DNA from: Enoplolaimus lenunculus
Lineage: Eukaryota; Nematoda; Enoplea; Enoplida; Thoracostomopsidae
Length of the DNA: 64,000 nucleotides
Direction: 5' to 3'
Assembly (NCBI GenBank): GCA_030248215.1
Contig: JASANG010001355.1
Coordinates: 44,805-108,804, forward strand
Under the pieces are notes generated by a model, which searched no databases, was not told the DNA's origin, and was given only the letters and a program-made list of their open reading frames with translations. Below, in pieces: positions 24,268 to 35,559 of this stretch; position 1 is the stretch's first letter; every line of letters starts with the position of its first letter. The translations under genes were made by a program, and so were the position numbers.

Positions 24268-24465
24268 CTGGACAACGCGCCCGCAGTGGGAGGCTGGACG
24301 GGGAGCGGGTGGAACTCCGCCAGAACACTAGTTCTGACTGTCTCAAGCCAGTTAAAGGAGGAGAGCACCCTGAGATAAGCCAAAACTAACGCTAGTTGTG
24401 TTGTCTACATATGTAGACCGTTGGGCTGATTAAGGTGAAAATTTTGCCGGGCCGTTGAGGGTTAA
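23120..24465 (+). mobile_element. Defective piggyBac element, 3' end visible
   Basis: Downstream of the broken transposase the sequence reaches CCGTTGAGGGTTAA, i.e. a CCCT...-type end against a TTAA target (24462-24465), as expected for piggyBac. The matching 5' end was not found: TTAACC at about 23009 is a candidate, but its next bases do not invert-match the 3' end. The left boundary is therefore unknown and the start given is only that of the coding remnant. The right end lies about 100 bases past the stop of the minus-strand methyltransferase gene. Confidence 0.65.
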
Positions 24466-24563
24466 GCTATAGGTTTCGGCTTAGGACATTGTCGAGCGTA
24501 AAATTGTCGGCGACAACGTGTCGCAGAATCATAGAAACTTCACATATATTTGTAATATAATCT

Positions 24564-27500
24564 CTAAAGCCAATCCAAATCGGCATTATTTTTGAATATT
24601 ATAAAATCCATTAATCCTGGATCGAATCCACCATTCAATTGTTTTTCTCCGTCTGCGTTTACAGACCAGTATTTAAGTAAAAATTTTCGCCGAGCGTAAG
24701 GTGCACATTTTGCGCAGAACCCATGCTGGAAACCTTGTTCATGCAGAGTATGCATCATTGTTTCAATACAACGTTGATATACAGTTACATTTTTACTTTG
24801 GTTTTGTGTAGACTTTTGTTTAATTACATCGCGGTTGATACTTAAAATTCGTTGTTGGTCAGGAAGATGGTAGACTGGCGAGCCGACCAGTAGTAATTCA
24901 GTAAAAATTGCAACAACATTGGCGGCGGCTAACAATTTTTGCGACTGCCGTAAAGCGATACATTCGTGCGTTTCAATATCCATTTTTATAATTGAAACTG
25001 CATTTTCTGACTGTGCCAATGATGTGTTTGGTAAAAATGCCACCAAGGAATCCATAGTTGCAACGGGTACTGATTCAGAACTTGGTTTTATACCAGACAA
25101 GCGGCCACCTATTTCATACGCAAGCTGTTTATTGAGATCAACCCAGGATCCACCAGCGTTTGTCGGATTAATATATATGTTAATATGACTAACATTAGCT
25201 GTTGACGAGCAATTTGTATTATTACCATTACCACCACAATGAACGCTTTTAATGTATTCCGGATCAGAAACAGCTGATTGTATGTACGTGACGTTGTCTT
25301 GGAATCCATTAAGCGCTATGCTTTTCTGTAATAAATCACCGTTCACTTTGGTCGCTTCAACAGCTATTACTGAATATCCTGCTGCCGCAATTGCTATAGT
25401 ATAAGCGCCTGTTAAACAGAATAGCAGAGGTCATTAAAAATACGTCATAGAAAACGTATCAATTCTTGCTAGAGCTCATATTTTACCAAAATAAAGGTAA
25501 ATTATACTACTCACCAGCCAGGTTATACTGCGCACGCCAATGTCAAAAAATGTCCATGTTAGTTTATTTGAAAGTAGCAATAAAATTACTGCTATTTCTT
25601 GCACCAAGTATTTTCACACTATTTAGCTAGTATATGGTGTTTCGCAGAATATTCTTAGGACATCTTCCAAAACATGGCAGAGAATTTTAGTGTTTTTTCT
25701 TGCGCCAAAATTAAAATTTATCGAAAAATTTGAATTTCGCGCTTAACTTTGAATTTGAAGGCTAAAATTTGAGTTTACCAGCCAAAACTTGAATTTTTGC
25801 GCCATAAGTTGAATACTATGAGCAACTAAATACAATAATGTACGAGCAATACACACACTGTGAGCACTGTTTAACATAACATATATGCGCAGTGCAAAAT
25901 CTCGACAAGACTTGAGAGTCTACTCGGGCTCGAGCGTCAAGCTCCTATGGCTCAGTGGTCATCGTAAACGCCTCCCACCCGTGAGACTGGGGTTCGAATC
26001 TTACCTTGAAAATACATCTCATATGAAATTGAAAATATTCATGTGAGAACGTGTTAAGCTTTCCCGCCAAAATTTGAATTTCCCGCCAAAATTTAAGTTT
26101 TCTTCCCGCGAAAAGTTGATTTTTCCCGCCAACATGTGAATTTTTTCATTAAAATGTTATTTTCCGAGCCAAAATTTGAAAACTTAAAAAATTTTAAACC
26201 CTCCAGTTTTTAATCACTGACCGTACAATTGGCACTGTATTTGAAATGAGCGATGTTTTTACACACTATTTTTACCCGGTCGTATTATTTTGCAGGTTAT
26301 TTTTGTAGCTAGCTAAAATTTGAACACTATTTTAGAGAGTGTTCGTTAATAAGTTAGGTATTAAAATTGTGAGACACTTTTGACATTGGCGAGCGCAGTA
26401 TAACCTGGATGGTGCACAAGTTTTTAGGTGTCCAGGTTTCAGATTTTCGTTGCATTTATATATAGGCATTGGATGTTTTTTCATATCTGAATACCAAGCT
26501 GTTGTTGCCGGATTAATGTAACTTCCGTTTTACTGGATACTTGGCTTTTAGACAAGGATATCGTGAATGAAACGGTCACAACACCAGAATGTATCTGATT
26601 CACAATTGGTTCGTCTTCGTATACATTGAACCACAACAAAAGAAATGTATAAAGCAGACCTTTTCTCTGAGATATAGAATATGTGTTCTCACGTTAAAGA
26701 CACGCCAGCCTAGAAACTTTCAAATTCAGACAATTAATTTCAGTCCGAAACGTGTTTTCTTATCAAATAGGTAAAAATGTTGCGTAGCAAAGGCCCAAAA
26801 CTAAACCATTTTATGCCTTTACCACAATTTGTATATACATACCTTTTAAAATATCTAAAATTTGCTAAAACGAGTTTCAAAAGTTCAAAATTTTGGAACA
26901 CAAAAGTATCCTCCGTTACTGAAAAGTTCTTGATCCGCTACTGAGATAAAGAACAATGAAATAGATAAAAAAGTTAACATCATTTTGTTCCGATTGCTAT
27001 TTAGTTACACTTATAAAGATTACAATCTTCAAGACATATTGTGCAGAGTCAGAAAAACTTTCTACCATAACTCGAGAACTGGCTATCAGATCAATGTAAA
27101 GTTATAACATTATGCGTCGTCCATTTATCTTGCGCCCGCGTTGTGGAAAATTAAACGGTGTAAACCCCAAAGGAAAATTGCAAAAGTTAAATTTTTAATA
27201 GTAATAGGAAATTGAAAAATTGTTTTAAAATTTAAAATTTCAATTTACCACTACGGTTCTAAAGTTGTCCCGTACTAGTAAATTGTAGTTCAAGATTCTT
27301 ATCAAATTACTAGTACTGTCACTGTAAATTGACCTCAGAGGTCAATTAAAATCACAAAATTTTAAACACATGAGTTGATTTATTTAACTATAATAATAAT
27401 CGACGGCAGTGATAAATTGAAATTTTAGACGCAGATGATTATATTTACCCTATTTTTGAAAAAAATTTCAATAAATTAAACGTACGTAAGTATATTTTAC

Positions 27501-30500
27501 CCTCTTAGATTTCTTATATTTTAAGGTAAAATTAAAAATTTCTACAAATCAGAAAGGTTAAGAGTTCAGCAGCAATGTGTATTCGTCATGTGTTGCCTCG
27601 TGGGTGGTCGTGCAGATGTAGGTAAGTATGAAGTGTAAAGTATATGTCATTATTGATGACACTACCGAATAGGTAACCAAGGATCCAACACGCCTAAACA
27701 TATATTTGCTTAAAGCATAAACGTTAATCATTTGTTTGCTTAAACCCTAAGCGTTCATATTTTTAATTGATGTGACCAATGTTAATTGAAGCAGAAGGCC
27801 AACGTTACTTTTAGTTGTTTTAGAAAAACAAACATAAGTTTTTTAATTACGGCAACATGATTAATCCGGAACCCGGCTGTTCTGTTGAGATTGGAACACT
27901 GCGCTTTAATATGCGACACTATGAACTTTTACTTGATACATATTACATTTGACAACATGCAGTTGTTAAATGTATATAAACTTCCGGAATATTGCTTAGG
28001 TAAATAATTCTTGATGCAGAATGCCAATGTTACTTTTAGTTGCATAAACAGTAGATTAAGCGTATTCCTAAACCGAAGCGTTGCAAAATGTGTTCCAAAA
28101 CCTAAGCCTAAGCGAAAAACTGTAATTTAGAATCAAATCCTACTTTTACGAGCCACCAAAAACCTTGACGCCCCTAAAAGTAACATGGGCTATAAAAGTA
28201 ATACATTCACAATGAACTGTTACTTGATTACATATTCCATTTAACAACATGCAATTGTTAAATGCATATAAACTTCTGGAAAATGGCTTACGTAAATAAT
28301 TCTTGAAGCAGAAAGCCAATGTTACTTTTAACTAGAAAAATGCCATGTTGTGCGCCAGTGGCTTTCGGTACACTACTGGTAACAATCCGAGAGAACGCTG
28401 ATGAAGAAGTGTTGAAATACCTTGAAAGTATCGTTGTTCGACAGTGTGGCTGCCTCTGAGAGGTTTTTTGGTTCATGTTTCGTTTTTTATTAAATTGCAG
28501 TTTTACATCATTTTTTGTTAATTTTGCAAATTGTTGAGGTGTTATTTAAAAGACCACTCACGCTTATTGTTAATATTGCAACGAATAGAATTTTGGGTCA
28601 ATTTTACTTCCTTTGAGGTCATATTTAAAAAACCACATACGTTGAGCGTACTTCCGGTTGCAATTTTCAATTTCCCATTGTCGTATAAAATTTGTAAGTA
28701 AGTGGCAAGTTGCCATTTATTTCCACTAAATTTAGAAACGCATTTTAAACTTCAATTTTAAAATTAAAATTGAATTACTACTCGATAAAAGTTTTCTTAT
28801 CAATTTCCTTCATGACTTAGTGTTTGGTTTTGAATTTAAAGGTCAGGTTATGTAAACAAACAGGGAAGTTTAAAATAGAGTTTACTTCAATTTAAAACTA
28901 GTGGTAAAATTTTAAAATTAGTTTAAAATTATTTCAATTTACCACTACGTATTTCAGATCTTCTCAATTTCCATATTGTTAAACTTTCACCAGGTGAAGT
29001 GGGAAATTGAGAGTTTCATTTTCCACAACGCGGGCGCAAGATAAAGTGGACGACGCATTATTCAACCCATCTCTTCAAATCGCGTCAAACGATACGTACT
29101 TATGTAAAACTGCTAAACCTTACTCCATAACGATTTTGAGATTGAGAGAAACTACCTATAATGTAAAACGGATTTATGGCTTGAAATTAACAGTTTATTG
29201 AGCTAAATTACCGCTCAAAAATATTTTCAGTGCAGATTGAGCTTCTTTTGAGGCTTTTTATCAAATTTAGAGGTTTGGTACCAATGAAAAATTGCAAATT
29301 TTATCATAAAAACCTGTTGAGCCGGATATCCGGGTATATTTTGTTTTCGGATACATATCCGGATACATTGCATATTCGCATATTTGTTGCCCATCTATAA
29401 TCAGTCTTAAGTGTCCCACACCTTCACAAACCCCTGCGATCTAATGGACATTTAACCGCCTTTCTCCAAATAATTTCTTTCACGGGCAATTTTTCCCAAC
29501 ATTCCTGTCATGGACAATCTTAAACTTCCCCCTCCTGTCAAATTGCTATCCTTTACAATTCCACCGTGACTTTCTATCTTTCTTTGTAGCACTGGAAAGG
29601 ACTGATAGGATAAGTTGTGTTTTACCTGAGTAAAGTATTTGCTCACACATATATACTGCAGAAGGTTGAGTCATTAAACGGAATCCGTCCACATACAATC
29701 ATGCAAATACCAATGCAAAACAATCCGCCATAGTTTTGATCCGGCGCTTTTTGCCTATTCTAGTACTACACAATGTGTCGAGTATGCACACCATTCGGTT
29801 ACACACGGTTAGTATAACCGGGGCAGACGGGCCACGCTTTGTCCCATCGCTATGTCACATAATACTGTGGGGTATTTAATATCATATGATATTCCAAAAA
29901 TGCTCCGCAATATGATATTCCAAAATTGCAACGAATATCATATTATATTCAGCGGACAGTGTTATCTTTGAGTGGTGTTAAATAAAAACAAAGTTGTACG
30001 GCAGCGCCACAGATGTGTTTTGAAATATCGAATACACGCCTGCGCATTCTTTTCCCACACAAAATCGCTTAGATCCCCTGATTCATAAGACAAAATTCAA
30101 ATCTCAAATTCTAGTATCATATGCCATTCAGCGAGACTACTTGAGTTCAAGTATGCAGACATTTGAAAATATATCATGTGATATTAACACACAATACCTC
30201 GGATATTAATGGATATTGAAGAACAAAAGGTGACCTACACATGATAAAAGCACACAAATACGAGTTTTTGAATATAATACGGGGTATATAAGCAGACAAA
30301 ATGTTACCCGATAGTCAAATAGGGACAAAAAGTCTAGCAGTTCCACAATAAGTCAACCATTTATCGGAACGAATGATTGATTTGAAAACCTATTTGCAAG
30401 CCTAAATCTAAGCCTAAGTCAAGCATAAATCTGAACAGACGTGCGTGAAACTTAAAGTTCAAAATTTCGAAGTAAGCAAATTCAATGAGAAGCTCTTTTT

Positions 30501-32655
30501 CCCTCCCAAACTTTGTCCCATAGACAATCTCCCCTTCGCCAAAATTCGTCTCATGGACAATACTTCTCCCACCAAACTTTTCTCATGAACAGATTCCTCC
30601 TCAACCATTAATTCCTCCCATAGTCAGTCTTCCTTTTCCCACCAGATTCTTTTCATGTTCTGGAAAGGAGAGATTGACCATGGGATCAAAACGCTGGATA
30701 AGCTAGCGAGCGCAGAGCTGGACGTATGTCGCAAAATGGCATAAACTCTACTACATCGACAAAATTGTTCACCACGGCGTTGTTTGCTGCCGTGGCTAGC
30801 TATATTGGTGATAGGGCTAAATTGGTCCAGTGGCCACGACATATTTTTTACCATGACAGAATCGACGAGATATTTTGAGGGAATATTGGATTGTACGTCA
30901 TGTGCAATCTGCAGTCACCTGCGTATGAATTAACTACAGTATTCACTAGTTAGACTCTTTTTTCATATAAATGCAAGTTGGCCGGTGTCTGCCCACTAAC
31001 GGTCGGATTTTGAAAACTTTGCATATTTGAGCTTCTCATGATCTCATCTAGTAATTTCACATTGAAGTTTGAATTTTTGAAAAATTGGTTTTTGGGTCTG
31101 AAGGTCACTTAGAACTCACCTATGTTCGCACCAATATCAATAAATAGCGAGTTTGTGTCGTAACGTTTAAGAACATGGAGAACAGCGTTAATGCCCGACT
31201 TTTCCCACACCCCACCATTCCAAAAAGTTCCTGAAACGTATCTGTCTTGTTCCCGCGAATGTAGACACATAATGTAGTTTGGTACAGCGTTATACTGAAC
31301 TATTTTGCAGCCACCATTCCACTCGTCTGAAAAAAGAATATGCCGGCTTCTAGTCGCTTGTCGCTTGCAAACTAATACTTGCGCTAAACGAAGCCCAGAG
31401 GTGGAACCAACCGAAAAAATGGACGTCGAGGTGAGTCCACCGACCGGATGTGGCCGGGCCTGTGGGTGCTTATGATTATATTCAAAGTTAAGCAAATTTT
31501 TCGCAATTGATTTGACCTATTTCTGTGTCAATTCTAAGATTCACATGTATGTTATATGTGCTTTACGTATTTGATAATATGTACCTAGAAACGAATGCTG
31601 TTTCTAAATTCTTGGCTTCACAATATATACTTTTAGTTATCACTTTAATCTATAATCAGACAAATTCGTTTGACGGCTTTTGGTACATATAACAAATTCA
31701 CAACTCGGACAAACTCAGTTTATCAACACAGTTTATAATCATTTTGCTTGTTGTGTGAAACGCTAAAATTGCATCGAAACAAATTTATATGCTACTCGAA
31801 TTGCACGTGGACGTACCTCCATGGTCCGTACGTTGTTCGAATGCATCCAAATATTCTTGAAAGTTATACTTGCGCTAAAAGTAATACGACAAATTTATTT
31901 CCAATTTCAAAAAATTGAGATGGTTTAAAATTAAACGTAATGTTGCCTTGAGGCATGTATTGTTTAAGCTTTTGATTCTCGTGAAATGTATCTGCTGTTT
32001 TTTAAGCAAGTTTACGACAGATTGCAAACACTTTTTTGGTTTTCATTCTTCCTGCAAAAGCTAATACTAAAAGTGGTATTGAGTGGCGGATTCTGAAGAA
32101 ATGAAGAACGTATTCGCACACCAGCTTCGGTGCTCGAATCGTATTTTAGTTTAACCAGCTAATTACATGCTACTTGGTACGTGTACCATAGGTTGGCTTT
32201 AACAACGGTTTGCAATCAAGTGACCTTGTGTTCTAACTTAGGTTTTTACAATAACTCTACTTATCGCCCTAAACAAAACTTGTGAAATAAAGACATTTGA
32301 ACACAGTATGGCTGAATCTACGACAACTCGTCCTTAGAAAATTTGTCGTCCGACAGCGACCATCTGACGCTAAAGTTTAAACATAATCCTAATCCTAAGC
32401 CCAAGCCTAATCTTAATGTTTGGTGACAAAGTGTCGGTTTTTATAATGCGTCGCGTTATGAAGTGCCTGTCGACGAGTTGTCCGGTCAACGAAATGTCGA
32501 GATATCAATACGGCTACCTTTGTTTCTATTGATTTGGTTTGTGTAGTTGTAGCATGACGATAGCGCATTTGTAAGCCAATAAGCGTGCAAGTTGCAACTG
32601 CAGCTGCTACGATAATAAAGCAAGGTAATCTGGTCAAACGTGACAAATGAAACAT
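24564..32655 (-). CDS. FkbM-family methyltransferase, type II membrane protein, 3 exons
   Basis: Exons on the minus strand: 32655-32518, 31516-31120, 25408-24564, giving 459 residues with matching phases (0, then 1). Exon 1 encodes a short basic N-terminus and one hydrophobic segment (residues about 12-30, CFIIVAAAVATCTLIGLQM), a signal anchor placing the rest in the secretory lumen. The catalytic part holds SAM motif I, DIGANIGAYTIAIAAAGY (from residue 173), with the acidic end of the next strand (VIAVEA), and the FkbM signature KMDIETHE (320-327). Asn-x-Ser/Thr sites are frequent, fitting a lumenal enzyme. FkbM proteins are SAM-dependent O-methyltransferases; the substrate is unknown here. 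The exon 1 to 2 join (GTAGCC donor, AAATAG acceptor) is the least certain part; a stop lies directly before the exon 2 acceptor, so exon 2 cannot extend upstream. No AATAAA is seen between the stop and the piggyBac end. Confidence 0.85.
25508..26417. mobile_element. TIR element in FkbM intron 2, CATCCA...TTATACTG family
   Basis: The left end CCAGCCAGGTTATACTGCGC, ACGCCAATGTCAAAA matches the reverse complement of the right end (TTGACATTGGCGAGCGCAGT, ATAACCTGGATGG at 26378-26412). The interior holds repeated phrases of the type CCCGCCAAAATTTGAATTT (26060-26180) and a TTAA-flanked tRNA-like insertion (25875-26053). No transposase. Confidence 0.75.
25875..26053 (+). mobile_element. TTAA-flanked MITE with tRNA-like box A/B
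   Basis: TTAA at 25871-25874 and 26054-26057 bracket a segment with TATGGCTCAGTGG (box A-like) and GGGTTCGAATCTT (box B-like) spaced as in a tRNA gene, and an end GAAAATATTCATGTGAGAAC. The same body recurs at 53256, 46290 and 54040. The acceptor stem does not pair, so it is not a working tRNA gene. Confidence 0.6.
27112..29059. mobile_element. 1.95-kb TIR element in FkbM intron 2
   Basis: TGCGTCGTCCATTTATCTTG, CGCCCGCGTTGTGGAAAAT at the left (27112-27150) inverts almost perfectly to 29022-29059, a TIR of about 40 bp. Subterminal arms share TTTCAATTTACCACTACG. Inside is a direct duplication of about 110 bp (27925-28045 and 28212-28330, AACTTCCGGAATATTGCTTA versus AACTTCTGGAAAATGGCTTA). No transposase ORF is visible. 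Confidence 0.8.
27925..28330 (+). repeat. 110-bp direct duplication inside the TIR element
   Basis: Two copies, about 285 bp apart, share TTGTTAAATG, ATATAAACTTC, GTAAATAATTCTTGA and GCCAATGTTACTTTTA. A third, shorter echo (GAAGCAGAAGGCCAACGTTA) occurs at about 27788. Divergence between copies suggests the duplication is old. Confidence 0.65.
29310..29400. mobile_element. Family A (CCGGATAT) fragment
   Basis: GCCGGATATCCGGG, CATATCCGGATACATTG and an end TTGCCCATCTATA match the terminal part of the hAT-like element at 54514-55171. Only one end is present. Confidence 0.55.
29455..29575 (-). repeat. Short array of ~30-bp units
   Basis: On the minus strand the units carry GTCCATGACAGGAATGTTG and GAGGGGGAAGTTTAAGATTG, the same unit as in the arrays at 30490 and 56150. 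About three degenerate copies, in FkbM intron 2. Confidence 0.5.
29878..30205. repeat. ATATCATATGATATTCC repeat cluster
   Basis: CATATGATATTCCAAAAATG, CAATATGATATTCCAAAATT, ATATCATATTATATTC and, further on, ATCATATGCCATTC and ATATCATGTGATATT form palindromic motifs spread over this stretch. A similar cluster occurs at 43885-43985 in another intergenic region. Likely a decayed repeat family; no ORF. Confidence 0.45.
30490..30660 (-). repeat. Array of ~30-bp units with TTGTCCATGAGA core
   Basis: Minus-strand units read as TTTGGCGAAGGGGAGATTGT, then CTATGGGACAAAG, and similar, at roughly 30-bp spacing, four to five degenerate copies. It belongs to the same family as 29455 and 56150. Confidence 0.6.
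32518..32655 (-). CDS. FkbM gene exon 1: signal-anchor segment
   Basis: The ATG at 32655 begins MFHLSRLTRLP, a positively charged start, followed by an uninterrupted hydrophobic run of about 19 residues, then a polar stem (YRHATTTQTKSIETK). The donor GTAGCC follows the last Lys codon at phase 0. If unspliced, the frame would continue about 34 more codons to a stop, with no family resemblance. Confidence 0.7.
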
Positions 32656-32699
32656 GACGGCATAAAAGGTTGATACTCCTAAACTCGTATTGCGAAATT

Positions 32700-34160
32700 G
32701 TTATTGTTTGTTGGGTTCCATAGTATGGCACTTTAGATTAGAGAGGAATTGTTGCTGTTTCTCAATTATCCAATTTTCAAATTCGTCTAACAACGCGTTT
32801 AACGAATAAACGATCACCAAACTAACGTAGCATATATAATTATAACCGTGTACATGGACGTTAAAAGGATGGATATACCCGCGCAAAGACAGTTTACCCG
32901 TTAGCCGCCTTTACCCTCGCAACATTTCTTTACCACTACCCGCCTTTACCCGCCCTTATTTTTCTTCTGCGTCCCATACAACTGTGTAATTCTAATTCTA
33001 CAGTGAATTGATGTTACTCGCTACTATTTTTCACTCATACGGCAAAAAACAGTTTGGAAATTTCTATATATCTGGTTTTAATTTTTTTATGAAAAATTTG
33101 GCGTTACCCGCGGTTATACCCGTGTCAAAATTTTCTTACCTTTCCGCGTATACCTGCAAATAGCGTACAGCTCTGGACTTTATGCGTTTTCCAAACTGTT
33201 TAAGCTCTGTGGTCAGTCAGCTGTTGTGTGGTACCGCGAACAGGTTCGTGACTTATCTAACGAATATGAGGTTGAAACAATTTTCTGATATCTTTTATGT
33301 TCCAAACACGAAGCCAAACCTCGATTGCCTTTCCAGGTACCAACTTTCTCTACAAAGCACGCAACCTCATGTTAATTACTCGTTCGTGCATTAAAATTTA
33401 AAATATTCAAACCATATCTCATATTTCACCCAGGGAAGTGAACGGGGTTAACCAATAGGAAATGTATTATTCGAGGAGATCACCGCGTCTATATGGCCGT
33501 CTTGAACTGTTAACATAAACTTTGTGTTTTTAATATAAGTTTATATAAACAAAATTACATTCCATACAGTGCTGCAGAAACTTTTAAAATTGGCGTTGAA
33601 ATAGATATTGAAAGCCAATTGAATTATAATCTAACAAATTAACTTCTTTTAAACAAGATGACCTGACGTAAACAAAAGTAAACAAATACTGAACAGTAGC
33701 ATTTGCCATACAAATTAATATCTATTGGGTTGACAGCCTTAAATTAAAATTCACTATATTTGCTTTGATAATAGTTGACGAAAGTTTTCACTTCTGGACA
33801 AATCTATTTCAACGATATATACATAAAAACTGACGAGTTACACTGACTACATGTGAGCGAACATTGGTGAAAATTCTATGAACTCTCTCTCAACATGAAC
33901 AGACAAACGACAATTGTTTAGGACAGCCCAAATAGCTACTGGAAGTTTAAACTGATCTTGACTGAAAGATTGAGGGAGGGCTATGAAACAAGTAACAACC
34001 AATCCAAATAATACGTTTATTAACCACGACATTGACGATCAGCTGTCAGTCACGGATTCAGGGATTTCTGACGGGAAGCATATGAATACACAGCGGATTA
34101 AAAGTGGGACCGAACGTGTCTGTATGTGTTTACGATATGCACGAAAAATAATTCAGCAAT
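32700..34160. other. Gene-poor stretch upstream of the FkbM gene
   Basis: No exon is recognised. Around 32900-33140 there are degenerate TTTACCCGC and TACCCGTG motifs, recurring near 38750-38810 (CTACCCGAGGG, GCGGGTATACC), so a dispersed repeat is likely. A promoter for the FkbM gene should lie at the start of this stretch but no specific site can be called. Confidence 0.4.
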
Positions 34161-34170
34161 AACGGTGTAG

Positions 34171-34383
34171 GGTCCATGTAAAGATCATGGACGGAGAGTT
34201 TTTCTGTGGGACTAGAATAGAGTAAGCTTACGCTTTAGACTAATTCTTTGCTTGGCTTAGGCTTAGTCTTAGGCTTAGGCTTAGGACTATTGTCATTCTT
34301 ATGCTCAGATTTACGCTTAGCCTTAGGCTTAGGCGTAGGAATACGCTTACAATACTGTTCCGTCCCTGTTATTTACATTGGCC
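34171..34383 (+). mobile_element. Family D MITE with TTAGGC-like core, complete
   Basis: Left end GGTCCATGTAAAGATCATGG, then a conserved block AATAGAGTAAGCTTACG and TTTAGACTAATTCTTTGC, a core of GCTTAGGCTTAGTCTTAGGC type, and a right end ACTGTTCCGTCCCTG...TACATTGGCC that inverts to the left end. Flanks CGGTGTAG and CGATGTGG agree at six of eight bases. Confidence 0.75.
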
Positions 34384-35340
34384 CGATGTGGAAACCAAAT
34401 AGTTTCATCCCTATATCTCTAACCAGAACTAAATAGTGCTCTGTTGGGGAATTGCGGTTGGCCACTGTTCTCTCCGTTCTGTATGAGGTAATTTTAAAGT
34501 TGTGTAATTTGTTTCGTACCGATTTAAAAGCAACTTGAAACATTTGTAATGTACGTATTTACATGTGAACCGGGTTGAATTATCCACCAAAACGAACGGC
34601 GAAGCAAGGAACATTTTTTGAACACAGTATAAAACTAACAGTTTAGATTTGTTAATTCTTCGCCATAAATTTTGTACACGTAAAATTGTACGAAATATCT
34701 CGTGAGCCAGAAGTTCAGTTGTCAATAGACCTTTCACTGCGTGCGGCATGTAGCCGTCTATAATTGCTGCCAGGAATACGACCTTAGCCTTCGAAGTTGC
34801 AGTGCTGACATCGTTACTTTGGGTGCCTTTTCAGTGTACCATCGCCACTGCTACAGAGATAATTTCTTATGAACATCCAAAATTGAAAGTTTGTAATGTA
34901 AATAATTACCTTTATTTGGGATACCTTGAGCAGAACAACGTATTCAAGGTACGACATATATAAGACGAAAGACATCAACCTTAGTTTAGTTGGCAAGGTT
35001 TAGCATTAACTTTAAACTGATAATTCTGGTTAGCCAAATTAACGTTAAACACTTACTAAAGTTTAATTCTTGAAATGTTTTGTCGTTAACTAAAAACAGC
35101 TTAAGTTAGTCAAGCGTTAAGACAGAGAGTGATGATGGCCTAATATATAGAGTTAACAAAAGCGTCGAACAGTATATAAAAGACTTGTATATACTGTCTA
35201 CTTTGTAAGCCTGCTATTATATTTCCTAGTTTGCTACTTCAGATGCAGGACAATACATGCTTCAAAAGTTTTGAATAAACGATAAAAACAAGTACTATTG
35301 GCCAAAATTAAAGGATCTGACCGTGGTGCAGCAGCCGAGG

Positions 35341-35466
35341 AAACAGAAGACCGGCCCTTCCTATTTTTGAAAACAGGAGGCCGGCGCTTCCTATTTTTGA
35401 AAACAGGAGGCTGGCCCTTCCTATGTTTGAAAACAGGAGGCCGGCCCTTTCTAGTTTTGAAAACAG
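35341..35466 (+). repeat. 30-bp tandem array, 4.2 copies
   Basis: Units AAACAGGAGGCCGGCCCTTC, CTATTTTTGA repeat with an exact 30-bp period and only a few substitutions. Because 30 is divisible by three, both strands stay open across the array (minus-strand repeats of the form FKNRKGRPPV). No start context or homology supports a protein. Confidence 0.85.
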
Positions 35467-35559
35467 AAAATTTTGCGTAGCATAGAATAGAAAATTTCAT
35501 TGAAAAAATACTGCCTCATGTCCCCTGCGTTACAAATTACTTAAATTGCATTTGGCTGT

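Noticed and set aside
23874-24389. Additional ORFs over the piggyBac region
   Set aside because: They are off-frame shadows of the deleted transposase and its C-terminal fragment.
25940-26010. tRNA gene suggested by box A- and box B-like sites
   Set aside because: The acceptor-stem halves do not pair, the sequence recurs as a dispersed element at 46290, 53256 and 54040, and the copies diverge in the anticodon region.
34248-34436. Telomere or interstitial telomeric array
   Set aside because: The TTAGGC-like units are degenerate and confined between inverted ends that recur at several places, so they belong to a MITE.
35341-35466. CRISPR-like array
   Set aside because: The units are directly adjacent 30-bp tandem repeats without unique spacers, and the genome is eukaryotic.
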